Shown: in pieces, positions 47,527 through 57,169 of the stretch
Numbering within the stretch: the stretch's first letter is position 1
Layout: each line of letters starts with the position of its first letter
The notes under the pieces: model-generated
Databases searched by the model: none
The model's input: only the letters and a program-made list of their open reading frames with translations
Told to the model about the DNA's origin: nothing
Made by a program: the position numbers and the translations under genes
Assembly (NCBI GenBank): GCA_021156085.1
Contig: JAJNBC010000012.1
Location: 1-64,000, forward strand
Length of the DNA: 64,000 nt
Direction: 5' to 3'
Origin: Gammaproteobacteria bacterium
Lineage (GTDB): Bacteria > Pseudomonadota > Gammaproteobacteria > DSM-16500

Positions 47527-49767
47527 TTATCTTTTTCCAAAATAATCTTTTATTTTTCTACGAATGTATCGAGTCACTAACACAATGATGACAAGCAAAA
47601 TAATGCAGATTCCCGCTATATAAACTCCCTTTCCAATGTTTCGCACAGTTTGTTTATTCTTAGCATGCTCAGCTAATCGTTGAGATTGAATGGAGGTAAA
47701 AGTACCATTTTGATAAATTAGAGCCACATTACCATTAACCAAATTGGTTTTCTTGGAATCATTTAATAAATCAAGTCCTAGTTTAAATCCATCTTCATTT
47801 AAGCTGGATACCATCAAAATTGTCTTGTCTGCATTAAAAGGAGATGGAATGAGCTGAGTAATAGTCACCGGAGTTTCATCACTAATCGCGAGATAGGGCA
47901 ATATTCTAGGTGAGATCACGATTTTTTTATTTATAAAGTAAAAAGGAAAGGCCGACTTATATTTTCCAAAGATATTATTTTCTTCGGGATTCCCCAAAAA
48001 TAAAATATTGCTATTTGCCGCATCTTCCGGAGTAATGGACGAGGCATTCATAAACTTAACTTGGCTTACTTTGCTCATTTTTTCAGATAACTCTAATATA
48101 GCTTGTAAAAAATTATCCGAAGTAAAGTATTCCTCAGATTGCGGAATGGTGACAATTAAAGCGTTGTCCAACATGGAAGGAAATTTTATTAAATCAAGTA
48201 AAGGGCGTTCTTTTTTAAAAATAGCCCTTAACTCAGTACTCGAATAAATCATCGCCCAGCTTGAGGATGCATCTTCGGGCGTACATTTTATGTTTTTTAA
48301 TTTGAGATTAAAAGTTAAGGAAATAATATTTGCACCTGGTCTAAGGTTATTACCCTGAATCAGGTATTTCCAATGTGAAATGCTTGTGTTATTCGTATCA
48401 AGAATAGTGCCGCCAACGGGTAAGTCATTGATTTTGAGAGTCAGCGTTGAACTTTCTTTAGCAGATAAAAAAGGAGAAACAGAATAATCAATAGATAGTG
48501 CTAAACGTTGAGTTATCTTATTGTCCGGCAAATTAATACTATAATTTAATGTGTTTTCCCCATTACCATAGACAGCTCGATTATCATAACCTAAATTTTT
48601 AAAAGTGATATTTGTCCAATCCAACTGAGTTATTTTAATCTCAGGAGCTTGTGGGACAAATGCATAACCAGGAAATAATACTGAACTTGAGAAATTTGGA
48701 TCACGCAACATTAATGCAGCATTTCTCACAGCTGTGTCACTGTTTCCCGTAACCACCAGCACGGCGTGGGTAGGATTCCAGGGAGAGACCGCAAGCAGAA
48801 TAACCCCCGTTTGATCATTGATAACCTTGTTCTCTTTGTCGAGAATTTCCTCATTTTCATTAATCATTAGAGGCCATTGAATATTCATTTTATCAATTTG
48901 TAATTCTTTGGCTGTGCCGACATAAATGATATTAGCATCTCTTTTAGTCTCATCAGTGAGATGGTCTACAGTGGTTCCTATTAATTTAATGCCTCGCCAT
49001 GTCTCGCGCCGGCCTAAAGCATTTGCAAGATAAAACACAGAAGATAAATTATCTAAGCTAACATGAGCGGGTAATGCAATAGCTATGGTATCTTTTTCTA
49101 GTGAAGGATCTTTGATAAATGGATAGGGAAATTTTGATAGATTAGGCACATACGCGATAGGCTTATAATGATAAGTGACGGTAGAATCCCCGGTAATATA
49201 TACCCAATAATTTGGGTTTGTTAAATTATAGCAATCATAACCATAGCCGCTGGAAGCACTATTAATTCGTATATTAACGGTATTTCCTTTCAATAGGCTC
49301 AAGGGAATGGTCACGTCCCAAGGAGTTTTATCATTAATTCTACCGCTTAATTCCAGTGAACTGACAGGATTATCATTAACCAGTAAAGTGAGAGTAGTAT
49401 TTTTATTTGATAAAGCAGCACGATAAATCGTGAAATGTAAGGAGACCCTGTCTAAGTCCCATTCATGTAAAATAGGTAAATAAAATATTTTTACTGCGCT
49501 AGCTCCTTTTAATATAAATCCATCCGTACCGCTCATTTGTAAGAGGGTGTAAGTTCTTTGTTTTTCTTCGCCTAGTGTCTCTACTTTATTCGTTGTATCT
49601 GATACAGGAGTGATATTGTTTTTTTTTGATTTAATTTGTAAATTACTTGGTTGGCTTGAGAGAGGAGAGTCAGTTTTATTATTTTCCGCGTGCAAACCAC
49701 TTACACTTAATAAAAAGCATAGAAAAATGCCTATAATCTTGTTGCAATTAATTCTCTGTGCCCACAT
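47527..49767 (-). CDS. BcsB-like periplasmic polysaccharide-synthesis subunit
   Basis: A 746-aa protein with a cleavable signal (~10-27) and a C-terminal transmembrane helix (~715-738, followed by RYIRRKIKDYFGKR). It has BcsB-type alternating carbohydrate-binding and flavodoxin-like regions: LHFTIYRAALSNKNTTLTLLVNDNPVSS near 120, NALGRRETW near 245 and SIDYSVSPFLSAKESSTLTLKINDLPVGG near 420. BcsB guides cellulose through the periplasm from BcsA; here no bcsA is present and the synthase in the operon is NfrB. It is the first gene of bcsB-wecB-nfrA-nfrB, with a palindromic repeat just upstream. Confidence 0.82.
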   Translation of the reverse strand: MWAQRINCNKIIGIFLCFLLSVSGLHAENNKTDSPLSSQPSNLQIKSKKNNITPVSDTTNKVETLGEEKQRTYTLLQMSGTDGFILKGASAVKIFYLPILHEWDLDRVSLHFTIYRAALSNKNTTLTLLVNDNPVSSLELSGRINDKTPWDVTIPLSLLKGNTVNIRINSASSGYGYDCYNLTNPNYWVYITGDSTVTYHYKPIAYVPNLSKFPYPFIKDPSLEKDTIAIALPAHVSLDNLSSVFYLANALGRRETWRGIKLIGTTVDHLTDETKRDANIIYVGTAKELQIDKMNIQWPLMINENEEILDKENKVINDQTGVILLAVSPWNPTHAVLVVTGNSDTAVRNAALMLRDPNFSSSVLFPGYAFVPQAPEIKITQLDWTNITFKNLGYDNRAVYGNGENTLNYSINLPDNKITQRLALSIDYSVSPFLSAKESSTLTLKINDLPVGGTILDTNNTSISHWKYLIQGNNLRPGANIISLTFNLKLKNIKCTPEDASSSWAMIYSSTELRAIFKKERPLLDLIKFPSMLDNALIVTIPQSEEYFTSDNFLQAILELSEKMSKVSQVKFMNASSITPEDAANSNILFLGNPEENNIFGKYKSAFPFYFINKKIVISPRILPYLAISDETPVTITQLIPSPFNADKTILMVSSLNEDGFKLGLDLLNDSKKTNLVNGNVALIYQNGTFTSIQSQRLAEHAKNKQTVRNIGKGVYIAGICIILLVIIVLVTRYIRRKIKDYFGKR

Positions 49768-49789
49768 GATTTCGTCCTAACCATCTTGA

Positions 49790-49934
49790 AGAGCCTATTT
49801 ATAATCTCCACTCTGTCGTCCAGGCAGCAGCGTTTTTCTGCGCTCCGTTGCTCACATACTTTTAGGTATGCTTTGCTGGTGCTCTCGAAATCGCTGTTGC
49901 CTAGCTCGACCTAGCGAGATTATCTACAGGCTCT
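49790..49934. repeat. Palindromic intergenic element (between bcsB and glmM)
   Basis: 145 bp starting AGAGCCTATTTATAATCTC and ending GAGATTATCTACAGGCTCT, so the termini are inverted repeats. It carries TTTTTCTGCGCTCCGTTGCT, shared with the copies after plsX and lolD. It occupies half of the divergent bcsB/glmM spacer; a TATAAT at 49952-49957 is a possible -10 for glmM. Confidence 0.85.
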
Positions 49935-50066
49935 AAGACAACAGATTGATGTATAATGAAAAAATATAGTCTATCATAGAGGGAGAGAGAGTAACACACA
50001 AGGAATTTAATAGAATCACAGCCGCTGTCGTAAGGGAAGAGGCTTATAGGCAAAGGAAGGATCTGC

Positions 50067-51425
50067 ATGAAACAAGAGCGTCAATTTTTTGGCACAGATG
50101 GGATACGTGGCTGCGTTGGTAAATTTCCCATTACAGCTGATTTTGTGCTAAAACTCGGCTGGGCAATGGGTCAGGTATTGCAAGAAGAAATAAAAGAGGC
50201 TTCCAAAACGATTCTTATTGGAAAAGATACCCGTATCTCAGGATATATGTTTGAATCGGCCTTAGAAGCAGGCATTACCTCAGCAGGGGTCAATATAGCA
50301 CTCCTAGGACCCATGCCGACCTCAGCTGTTGCGTATTTAACTAGAACTCTTCATGCGCAAATAGGTATTGTGATCAGCGCTTCACACAATGGATATAATG
50401 ATAATGGCATCAAATTTTTTTCCTCCGAAGGTTATAAATTACCGGAAAAATGGGAGCTTGCTATTGAAAGCTACCTTACCAGACCTATGCAGACAGTGGA
50501 TGCTCAATCGCTTGGAAAAGCTTGGCGAATAAGAGACGCCGGAGGGCGGTATATTGAATTTTGTAAAAGCTCAATACCTCATCATGCTTCCTTTGAAAAT
50601 TTAAAGCTTGTCATTGATTGCGCCAATGGTGCAACCTATCATATTGCACCTTCTGTCTTTCAAGAGCTTGGCGCAAAAGTCACTGTTATTTATGCGACCC
50701 CCGATGGGTTAAATATTAATGAAAATTGCGGCTCTACGCATCCCTCAACGATACAGCATCATGTATTAAAAGAAAAAGCAGATGTAGGCATTGCATTTGA
50801 CGGGGATGGAGATCGAGTGATTATGGTCGATCATTTGGGAGAGATTTTAGATGGGGATGAAGTGCTTTATGTCATTATTAAAGGATTAATAGAGGCCGAT
50901 CGCTTAAAAGGGGGTGTAGTAGGGACTTTCATGACCAATAAAGGTCTCGAGGTTGCCTTGCAGGAAATGGGTGTGCCTTTTTTGCGTGTACCAGTGGGAG
51001 AACAATATGTAATTGAAGCATTAATAAAAAAGGATTGGCTATTGGGGGGAGAATCTTCAGGGCATATTATTGATCGGCGAGTCACAACAACTGATGATGG
51101 CATTATTGCTGCATTGCAAGTTTTACAAAGCATGCACGTGACTGGAAAAAGTTTACATGAATTGAAGAGAGGATTTAAGAAAATCCCGCAACGGTTGGTG
51201 AATGTAAAATGCGATAATAATATTGATTTGAATCAGATTGAAATTGTGAGAGCCTTAAAAGAAGCTGAAGCTAAACTAGGAAAAACGGGTAGAGTATTAT
51301 TGCGTAAGTCAGGGACGGAGCCGGTTATACGAATTATGGTAGAGAGTGATGATATTGCTTTAGTTGAGACTTTAATTGATTCATTAAAAATAGCCGTGGA
51401 ATCCGCTGCAAGTCATGTTACATAA
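50067..51425 (+). CDS. glmM: Phosphoglucosamine mutase
   Basis: A 452-aa enzyme making glucosamine 1-phosphate for UDP-GlcNAc. It has FFGTDGIRG near the N-terminus, the phosphoserine motif [17 protein letters not shown] (Ser ~102), the metal loop [12 protein letters not shown] (~242), GGESSGHII (~325) and the phosphate loop [12 protein letters not shown] (~415). It supplies the precursor that WecB uses, and is transcribed away from the bcsB operon and 20 bp ahead of the deacetylase-like gene. Confidence 0.96.
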   Translation: MKQERQFFGTDGIRGCVGKFPITADFVLKLGWAMGQVLQEEIKEASKTILIGKDTRISGYMFESALEAGITSAGVNIALLGPMPTSAVAYLTRTLHAQIGIVISASHNGYNDNGIKFFSSEGYKLPEKWELAIESYLTRPMQTVDAQSLGKAWRIRDAGGRYIEFCKSSIPHHASFENLKLVIDCANGATYHIAPSVFQELGAKVTVIYATPDGLNINENCGSTHPSTIQHHVLKEKADVGIAFDGDGDRVIMVDHLGEILDGDEVLYVIIKGLIEADRLKGGVVGTFMTNKGLEVALQEMGVPFLRVPVGEQYVIEALIKKDWLLGGESSGHIIDRRVTTTDDGIIAALQVLQSMHVTGKSLHELKRGFKKIPQRLVNVKCDNNIDLNQIEIVRALKEAEAKLGKTGRVLLRKSGTEPVIRIMVESDDIALVETLIDSLKIAVESAASHVT

Positions 51426-51445
51426 TTTTTTCGCGAGAAAAAGGT

Positions 51446-53272
51446 ATGAGAAAAATTATTATTTTGTTATTTTTTTTATTTCCTTTTATATTAATTGCTG
51501 CGTCAGGGAATTTAAAACCTACTAAGTGTGTCCAAATTTACTATGATCATTCTCCTACTCCGAATGATCCTGCTTATTATAATGGACGATTATATGCTAT
51601 TGCTTTACAGAATTTAGTATCTCATTTTCCTGATATTCAACAATATATTATACCTATTGAACTTTATCAGACAGGTCAGCTTGATCGGTGTGAAGCTAGT
51701 TTTTATTTAGGGACATATTATAATAATTTTATACCGCAAAAATTTATTTCTGATTTTTTAAAAACTCGAAAAACTGTAGTATGGATAGGCGCTAATGTAT
51801 GGAAATTATCCCAAGAGAATTTTAAAAAATTGTGGTCAGTATCATTTATTCATTTATTTAAAACAAACTGGGAGAAAAAAGACAGTGCCGGGCGACCTGG
51901 TATTTATAATACGTTTGATTACAAGGGGCAAACTTTTGAGCGTTGTAAATTTAATTTTCCTCCTCATTCACAAGAATTTATTGCGCATTATACTTATAAT
52001 TATCCTATTACCTTACTTAAGCCCTTAAATCCAGCCGCAGAAAAAAATGTTATTTCATGGGCCCATTTCACGTTAGATAAAACGCGCACTCCTTACATCT
52101 TAAAGCAGGCCAATCATTGGTATGTTGCAGATAATCCTTTTCTTTTTATTTGTGAGGGAGATCGTTATTTTATTTTTTCTGATGTATTGTTTGATATTCT
52201 TCATGAAAAACCGCAAGATGGGGGTAAGAAATATGCATTAATACGATATGAAGATGTGAGTCCCAACCAGAAATTGATAAATATCACCGCTTATTCTGAT
52301 TTATTTAATAAATTGAAAATCCCATTTGCTATTTCCTTAATTCCAATTTATGTCGATTCATTTCATCTCTATCGTTTTTATCCCTATATGGAAATGAAAG
52401 AAAGACCTACTTTTATCCAAGCTCTCCAATATGCAAAATCTAAGGGGGCGAGTTTTATTATGCATGCAGTCACTCACCAATATGACCATACAAAAAATCC
52501 TTTTAGTGGGGTTTCGGGAGAAGATTTTGAATTTTGGGATAAAACAAATGAAATGCCTCTTCCAGAAGATTCGGTTAGTTATATTTTAAGTTGGTTAACA
52601 AAAGGCGCCACTTTGATTACCAAAGCGGATTTTAAAATTTCAGCATGGATGACAGCGCATTATCTTGCATCTGCGTTAGATAATACTATTTTTGGGCAAG
52701 TGTTTACATGGAATGTGACGCGAGGTAATTATAGCGTCAGCAAAATTTCCCATTTAAACTCGTTGCCAGAAAAATTAACCTATGATCGCGGTATTATTGA
52801 TAATAAAACAAATAAAGAGCGTTTGGCTAGGCTTTCTAAACTAAAAGTCATAACCTATAGTGCTACACAAATACATCAGATATTTCCTTACCCCATTTAT
52901 GGTGATTATTATGGACGTCGGGTTATTCCAGAGGATTTGGGGAACATTCAGACATTTTTAAGCGATCAAGTTATAGCAAAACGCACTGTGGATGATATTA
53001 TTAAAGATGCTAAGCGTTATTCCGTTCTACGTGACACATGGGCTTCTTTTTTTCTTCATGATGTCTTATTAAATACTACAGATCATAATGGACTTGCATT
53101 GAAAGAGGGTGATACTAGCGAAATAAAACGCTTAATCAATGCAATTAAGGAACAGGGTTATGAATTCGTTAATCTTCAGCAATGGACTGATACGCATCAA
53201 TATATTAAGAGGCCCCCACCTATCGAGATAGATAATTCCTCTTCACCTCATACACCCTTTCTAGCTGACTAA
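51446..53272 (+). CDS. DUF2334 polysaccharide-deacetylase-like exported protein
   Basis: A 608-aa protein with a signal peptide (~1-19). The N-terminal half (~20-250) is an alpha/beta domain and the C-terminal half is a DUF2334 / NodB-like fold: YALIRYEDVSP (~265, Asp-containing motif), FAISLIPIYVD (~293), and FIMHAVTHQYDH (~344, His-rich metal motif). Likely a periplasmic de-N-acetylase of a GlcNAc- or ManNAc-type polymer. It is 20 bp after glmM and next to the wecB-nfrAB operon, which suggests it modifies that glycan; this is inference. Its 3' end overlaps relA by 53 bp on the opposite strand. Confidence 0.75.
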   Translation: MRKIIILLFFLFPFILIAASGNLKPTKCVQIYYDHSPTPNDPAYYNGRLYAIALQNLVSHFPDIQQYIIPIELYQTGQLDRCEASFYLGTYYNNFIPQKFISDFLKTRKTVVWIGANVWKLSQENFKKLWSVSFIHLFKTNWEKKDSAGRPGIYNTFDYKGQTFERCKFNFPPHSQEFIAHYTYNYPITLLKPLNPAAEKNVISWAHFTLDKTRTPYILKQANHWYVADNPFLFICEGDRYFIFSDVLFDILHEKPQDGGKKYALIRYEDVSPNQKLINITAYSDLFNKLKIPFAISLIPIYVDSFHLYRFYPYMEMKERPTFIQALQYAKSKGASFIMHAVTHQYDHTKNPFSGVSGEDFEFWDKTNEMPLPEDSVSYILSWLTKGATLITKADFKISAWMTAHYLASALDNTIFGQVFTWNVTRGNYSVSKISHLNSLPEKLTYDRGIIDNKTNKERLARLSKLKVITYSATQIHQIFPYPIYGDYYGRRVIPEDLGNIQTFLSDQVIAKRTVDDIIKDAKRYSVLRDTWASFFLHDVLLNTTDHNGLALKEGDTSEIKRLINAIKEQGYEFVNLQQWTDTHQYIKRPPPIEIDNSSSPHTPFLAD

Positions 53273-55292
53273 TTTGATGAATTAATTGCTTTAATTGTAT
53301 TTTATCATTAATTTGTACAGTGATAACAATAGTCATTAAATTATTTTTTTTCTGTAAACTAGAATACATTGCAACTAAATTAATTTTGAGATTGGCGACT
53401 AAAGCTGTGATTTCCCTTAGCAAGTTTTCTCGTTCGTGTGCGTGAATTTTTAAATCAGAAAAATAAGAGCCTGATTGATTAGAATTCCATTCAACTTGAG
53501 TCAAGCGATCATGATGTGCAGGTTTTAAATGAGTAATGTTATTGCAATCTTGCCGATGAATTGAGACACCCTGGCCTTGGGTAATATACCCTATAACCCC
53601 ATCCCCTGGAATAGGTTTGCAACATTTGGCAATTCGCGTGAGTAAGTCATTGATTCCGCTGATTTTGACACTAGTAATAGGTGGAGTTGTTTTTATATGT
53701 GTTGGTAGAACCAGCTTAGCCGGAGTATCAGAATATATTGGTCGCGGTGGTACCGGGAGCGCTGGATCAGATTTCATATTAGCTGCATCGTGATGTTTGA
53801 AAAATTGGATTATTTTTCTTCGCGCATGGGTAGTTTTGATATATCCCGCTTCCTTTTGTAGCCAATCACGGCTAGGCATACCATTTTTTATCGTAAGGAT
53901 ATCTACTTGATCCCCTGTGCGCAGTGCATAGGTGAGTTGCACAATATGGTCATTAATTTTCGCTCCACGGCAATGGTGTCCAAGGTCAGTATGGATGCGA
54001 TAAGCAAAATCAAGCGGTGTAGAGCCAGCAGGTAAATCGATGATGTCACCTGTAGGTGTAAAGACATAAATGCGGTCCTTAAAAATTTCCTCAAATGTTT
54101 TATCAGGCCTTGCATCATGTTCAGCAAGTTCCTTATGCCAAGCTAGCAATTGACGTAAAAGAGTAATTTTTGATTCATACCCATCGTGATGTAATTTATC
54201 TTCTTTATATATCCAGTGTGCAGTGATGCCATGTTCTGCTTCCTCATGCATTTCATTTGTACGAATTTGAATTTCAAAGTGTTTACCATCTTTATCCAAT
54301 ACAGCAGTATGAATAGAACGGTAGCCATTCGGTTTAGGGTAAGCAATATAATCATCAAATTCTTCAGGTAGTTGTTCCCACAAACTATTAACAATGCTTA
54401 ATGCCGTATAACAATCATCGATTGTATTAACCAAAATACGTAAAGCGCTGTAATCAAAAATAGAAGGGTAGTCTAGCTGTTTTTTCTGAGCTTTGAGATA
54501 GATGCTATAAATATGTTTAGCACGGCCCGAAATGATCGCCTTAATTTTCTCTTTTTCAAACTGCTTTTTTAGAGATAATAATATCTCGTCTATCCTTTTT
54601 TCTCGATCTATGCGACGCTCTGCTAAAAAATCTGCAATTCTTTTATAGGCTTCTGGATTAATATAATGAAAAGAAATGTCTTCAAGTTCCCATTTTAATT
54701 GGCCTATCCCAAGACGGTTTGCAAGAGCTGCATAAATATCCAGTGTTTCTTGTGCGAGTCGTTTGCGCTCCTCAGGATGAACATTTTTAATGCCGCGCAT
54801 GATGCATAAACGTTCGGCAAGTTTGATAATTACAACCCGAATATCAGATGCCATAGCTAAAAATGTTTGGCGTAAACGGTCTATTTGTGTGCTATCGCGG
54901 TTCTTATTTATATTATTAGCTTGCAACGTATTGAGAATGTTGGTTTGTTTTATGCCAGAAACTAATTTTGCAACGGAGGCACCCAATAGTTCTTTGACTT
55001 TATCAATGGGAAAATAAGTTTCATTGACTGAGCTATTGATGATGCTGGCTGCTATGGCATCCGCATCGAGTTTTAGATCTAATAAAATCTCAGCCATTTC
55101 CAAGCCTTGCTCTATGCACGGCTGCCCATAAAAAGTAGTTAAACCTTGGCTAGTAATCTGTGCAAGTTGCACTGTTTTTTGAATTAGCGCCTTATTTGGA
55201 AGAGTATATTTTTGTGTGTTATGTTGTATCCACGCATCGAAATCCACTTGGCCATTAGGAAGATAAGAAAATTTTTTTTTAACGGCGACCAT
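53220..55292 (-). CDS. relA: RelA-type (p)ppGpp synthetase
   Basis: A 690-aa RelA/SpoT homologue. The N-terminal HD region is degenerate: the expected HD pair is replaced (AASIINSSVNE near residue 87), so hydrolase activity is unlikely. The synthetase domain has FDYSALRILVN, EEFDDYIAYPKPNGYRSIHT (the ExDD form typical of RelA, not RxKD of SpoT) and FEIQIRTNEMHEEAEHG. The TGS domain starts DRIYVFTPTGDII (~400) and the C-terminal ACT domain ends the protein. It follows rlmD, the enterobacterial rumA-relA order. A spoT gene should exist elsewhere. Confidence 0.93.
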   Translation of the reverse strand: MVAVKKKFSYLPNGQVDFDAWIQHNTQKYTLPNKALIQKTVQLAQITSQGLTTFYGQPCIEQGLEMAEILLDLKLDADAIAASIINSSVNETYFPIDKVKELLGASVAKLVSGIKQTNILNTLQANNINKNRDSTQIDRLRQTFLAMASDIRVVIIKLAERLCIMRGIKNVHPEERKRLAQETLDIYAALANRLGIGQLKWELEDISFHYINPEAYKRIADFLAERRIDREKRIDEILLSLKKQFEKEKIKAIISGRAKHIYSIYLKAQKKQLDYPSIFDYSALRILVNTIDDCYTALSIVNSLWEQLPEEFDDYIAYPKPNGYRSIHTAVLDKDGKHFEIQIRTNEMHEEAEHGITAHWIYKEDKLHHDGYESKITLLRQLLAWHKELAEHDARPDKTFEEIFKDRIYVFTPTGDIIDLPAGSTPLDFAYRIHTDLGHHCRGAKINDHIVQLTYALRTGDQVDILTIKNGMPSRDWLQKEAGYIKTTHARRKIIQFFKHHDAANMKSDPALPVPPRPIYSDTPAKLVLPTHIKTTPPITSVKISGINDLLTRIAKCCKPIPGDGVIGYITQGQGVSIHRQDCNNITHLKPAHHDRLTQVEWNSNQSGSYFSDLKIHAHERENLLREITALVANLKINLVAMYSSLQKKNNLMTIVITVQINDKIQLKQLIHQISQLERVYEVKRNYLSR

Positions 55293-55314
55293 TTATATTT
55301 ATCCATTTTTTATG

Positions 55315-56631
55315 TCACTTTTCAAAAAGTGCCATGGCTTCAATGTGGCTGGTATGAGGAAACATATTCATCACACCTGCGTGCCTTAGCTTATAACCAT
55401 GAGTATAAACTAATTCTCCCGCATCTCGTGCTAATGTTGCAGGATTACACGAAATATATACAATTTTTTTGGCGGAAAATCTTGAAAAATGCGCAATGAT
55501 TTCTTTGGCACCCGATCGAGGTGGATCGAGCAAAATTTTATTGTATTTTTCTTGCATCCAGCTTGCCCCTACGGGAGGCTCCATTAAATTAGCGCTATAG
55601 AATTTGGTATTTGTCATATGATTATATTGTGCATTTTCTTCTGCACGTTTAATCATCGTGTCACTGCCTTCTACACCCGTGACTTGTTGTGCATACTTTG
55701 CGATGGGCAGGGTAAAATTGCCTAGGCCACAAAATAAATCAAGGATGGAGTCTTCAGAAGTTGGAGAAAGCAATTGCAAAGCTTGCTTAATCATCAAGAG
55801 ATTCATTTCCGCATTGATCTGTGTAAAATCGAGCGGATGGAATTGCAGACTCAAATTGTAATCAGGTAAAGTATATCTCAATCGTTCTTTATTATTTTCT
55901 GGCCATAATTGAGTGATAGATTCAGGAGGATTAGGTTGTAAATAAAGATGTAATCCTGTTACTTTCCCAAATTCGCGTAACTTAACGCGATCTTCTTCCG
56001 GGAGGGGTGTGAGATGACGAAATACTAAGGCCGTTAGTTCATCTCCCGTAGCTACTTCAATTTGCGCAATATGTTCATATTGGCTAAGACGCGAAATTAA
56101 GTCAGCCAGTGCAGTGATACGGGTGCCTACGCGGGGATCTAATACTAAGCATTGCTGAATATCAGCAAGGTAATTGCTAAATTTTTCTCTAAACCCTACT
56201 AAAAGTTTATCTTTTTTAATTACATAACGCACGCCTAGTCTGGCTTTGCGTCTATAGCCCCACGTTTGGCCTGTAAGGGGTGGCAGTAAATTTTCAGGTG
56301 CTACCTTACCAAAGTGGTGTAATTGTTCTAGCAAGGTTTGTTGTTTAAATTGGATTTGCTCACGCATATTGATGTGTTGCATACTGCAACCGCCGCACAC
56401 CCCAAAATGAGGACAAGCGGGTGTCACTCTTCCAGGTGCAGCGACGATTATGTGGGTTGTTACACCTTCATTATAGCGACGGTGTTGATGGATTATTTTG
56501 CATTTAACAGTTTCCCCTATCATTGCCCCATGGACAAAAGTTGTTTTGCCATTCACCGTTGCAATGCCTCTCCCATCATGGCTTAAAGAATGGATGGCAA
56601 GATCGATTTCCGGGAAAGATTTTCGTGTCAT
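55315..56631 (-). CDS. rlmD: 23S rRNA (uracil-1939-C5)-methyltransferase
   Basis: A 438-aa SAM methyltransferase. It has an N-terminal TRAM domain (~10-65), the iron-sulfur motif CPHFGVCGGCSMQH (~75-88) with a further Cys near 160, the SAM motif DLFCGLGNFTLPIA (~297), DPPRSG (~370) and the catalytic Cys in YISCNPATLARD (~395). It is the first gene of rlmD-relA, separated by 22 bp. Confidence 0.95.
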   Translation of the reverse strand: MTRKSFPEIDLAIHSLSHDGRGIATVNGKTTFVHGAMIGETVKCKIIHQHRRYNEGVTTHIIVAAPGRVTPACPHFGVCGGCSMQHINMREQIQFKQQTLLEQLHHFGKVAPENLLPPLTGQTWGYRRKARLGVRYVIKKDKLLVGFREKFSNYLADIQQCLVLDPRVGTRITALADLISRLSQYEHIAQIEVATGDELTALVFRHLTPLPEEDRVKLREFGKVTGLHLYLQPNPPESITQLWPENNKERLRYTLPDYNLSLQFHPLDFTQINAEMNLLMIKQALQLLSPTSEDSILDLFCGLGNFTLPIAKYAQQVTGVEGSDTMIKRAEENAQYNHMTNTKFYSANLMEPPVGASWMQEKYNKILLDPPRSGAKEIIAHFSRFSAKKIVYISCNPATLARDAGELVYTHGYKLRHAGVMNMFPHTSHIEAMALFEK

Positions 56632-56816
56632 GATTAATATAGATAAGAAAAAAGAGGGGCTATATTACCAAGCTATGTACGGTTTCTACAACCTTTCATG
56701 CTCAAAGATATATCCCCGAAAAAATAGGGGCTCGAATGTCCGAGAATTTAATTGCCTTAAAAAATATATATTATTAATACAATCAATTAAGTGATCTTTG
56801 TAATGTATTGCTCGAG

Positions 56817-56844
56817 TTGTAAATTTCTTATTTTTCCCTATAAT
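56817..56844 (+). promoter_or_regulatory. Sigma70-like promoter of the structured RNA
   Basis: TTGTAA at 56817-56822, a 16-bp spacer and a perfect TATAAT at 56839-56844. The predicted start (~56850) coincides with the 5' arm of the closing stem of the candidate RNA. TTGTAAATTTCTTA across the -35 also resembles half of the Legionella LetA box (TNAGAAATTTCTNA), but the position is unusual for an activator site. Confidence 0.6.
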
Positions 56845-56847
56845 AAA

Positions 56848-57024
56848 AAAGGGTATTTTAAGAGATTTGTCCGGAACCGTACAATGACGACTTAAAAGAG
56901 ACTGACTTGGGACGTGGTGAGCAGGTCCTTCATGAAAAGGAAAGCCTAAAGCGTAACAGAAGTCTCTAACTAATGGAAAAGAGGGTTTCTAGAGACACTC
57001 TACACAAAATACCCTTTATTTTTT
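56848..57024 (+). ncRNA. Candidate structured small RNA (~170-175 nt), 6S-like topology
   Basis: The sequence lies in a 538-bp gene-free gap. AAAGGGTATTTT (56848-56859) pairs perfectly over 12 bp with AAAATACCCTTT (57006-57017), followed by ATTTTTTAT. AGAG (56861-56864) and CTCT (56998-57001) extend the stem. An internal AGAGACT (56897-56903) pairs with AGTCTCT (56961-56967), enclosing small hairpins (GGAC/GTCC and CCTT/AAGG). Closing stem, two ~30-nt open strands and an apical stem resemble the 6S RNA plan, but I recognise no 6S sequence signature. Several unpaired GGA motifs would also suit a CsrA-binding RNA. Confidence 0.6.
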
Positions 57025-57169
57025 ATAAACCTCGGCTTCTTACATAAAGATATTTTTTATTTTACTGACTAAGTGATATTTTTTTATCCCTTTACTTTTC
57101 CTATTTGTTTAAATATAATTCAGCCACTTAACTAGCCTGTGGTTAAGAGATTTTATTTAAGGAAGAGCC

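Noticed and set aside
56498-56794. ORF on the plus strand across the rlmD start
   Set aside because: It overlaps rlmD antisense, has no family similarity and no ribosome site; a shadow frame.
56817-56830. LetA box upstream of the ncRNA
   Set aside because: It matches 10 of the 12 defined positions, but two mismatches fall in one half and it overlaps the -35 region, whereas LetA sites lie well upstream. Kept only as a remark.
56866-56880. SRP/4.5S RNA, because of GTCCGGAA
   Set aside because: The rest of the SRP helix-8 motif (the GGAAGGAAGCAGCC-type arm) is absent and the pairing is different.
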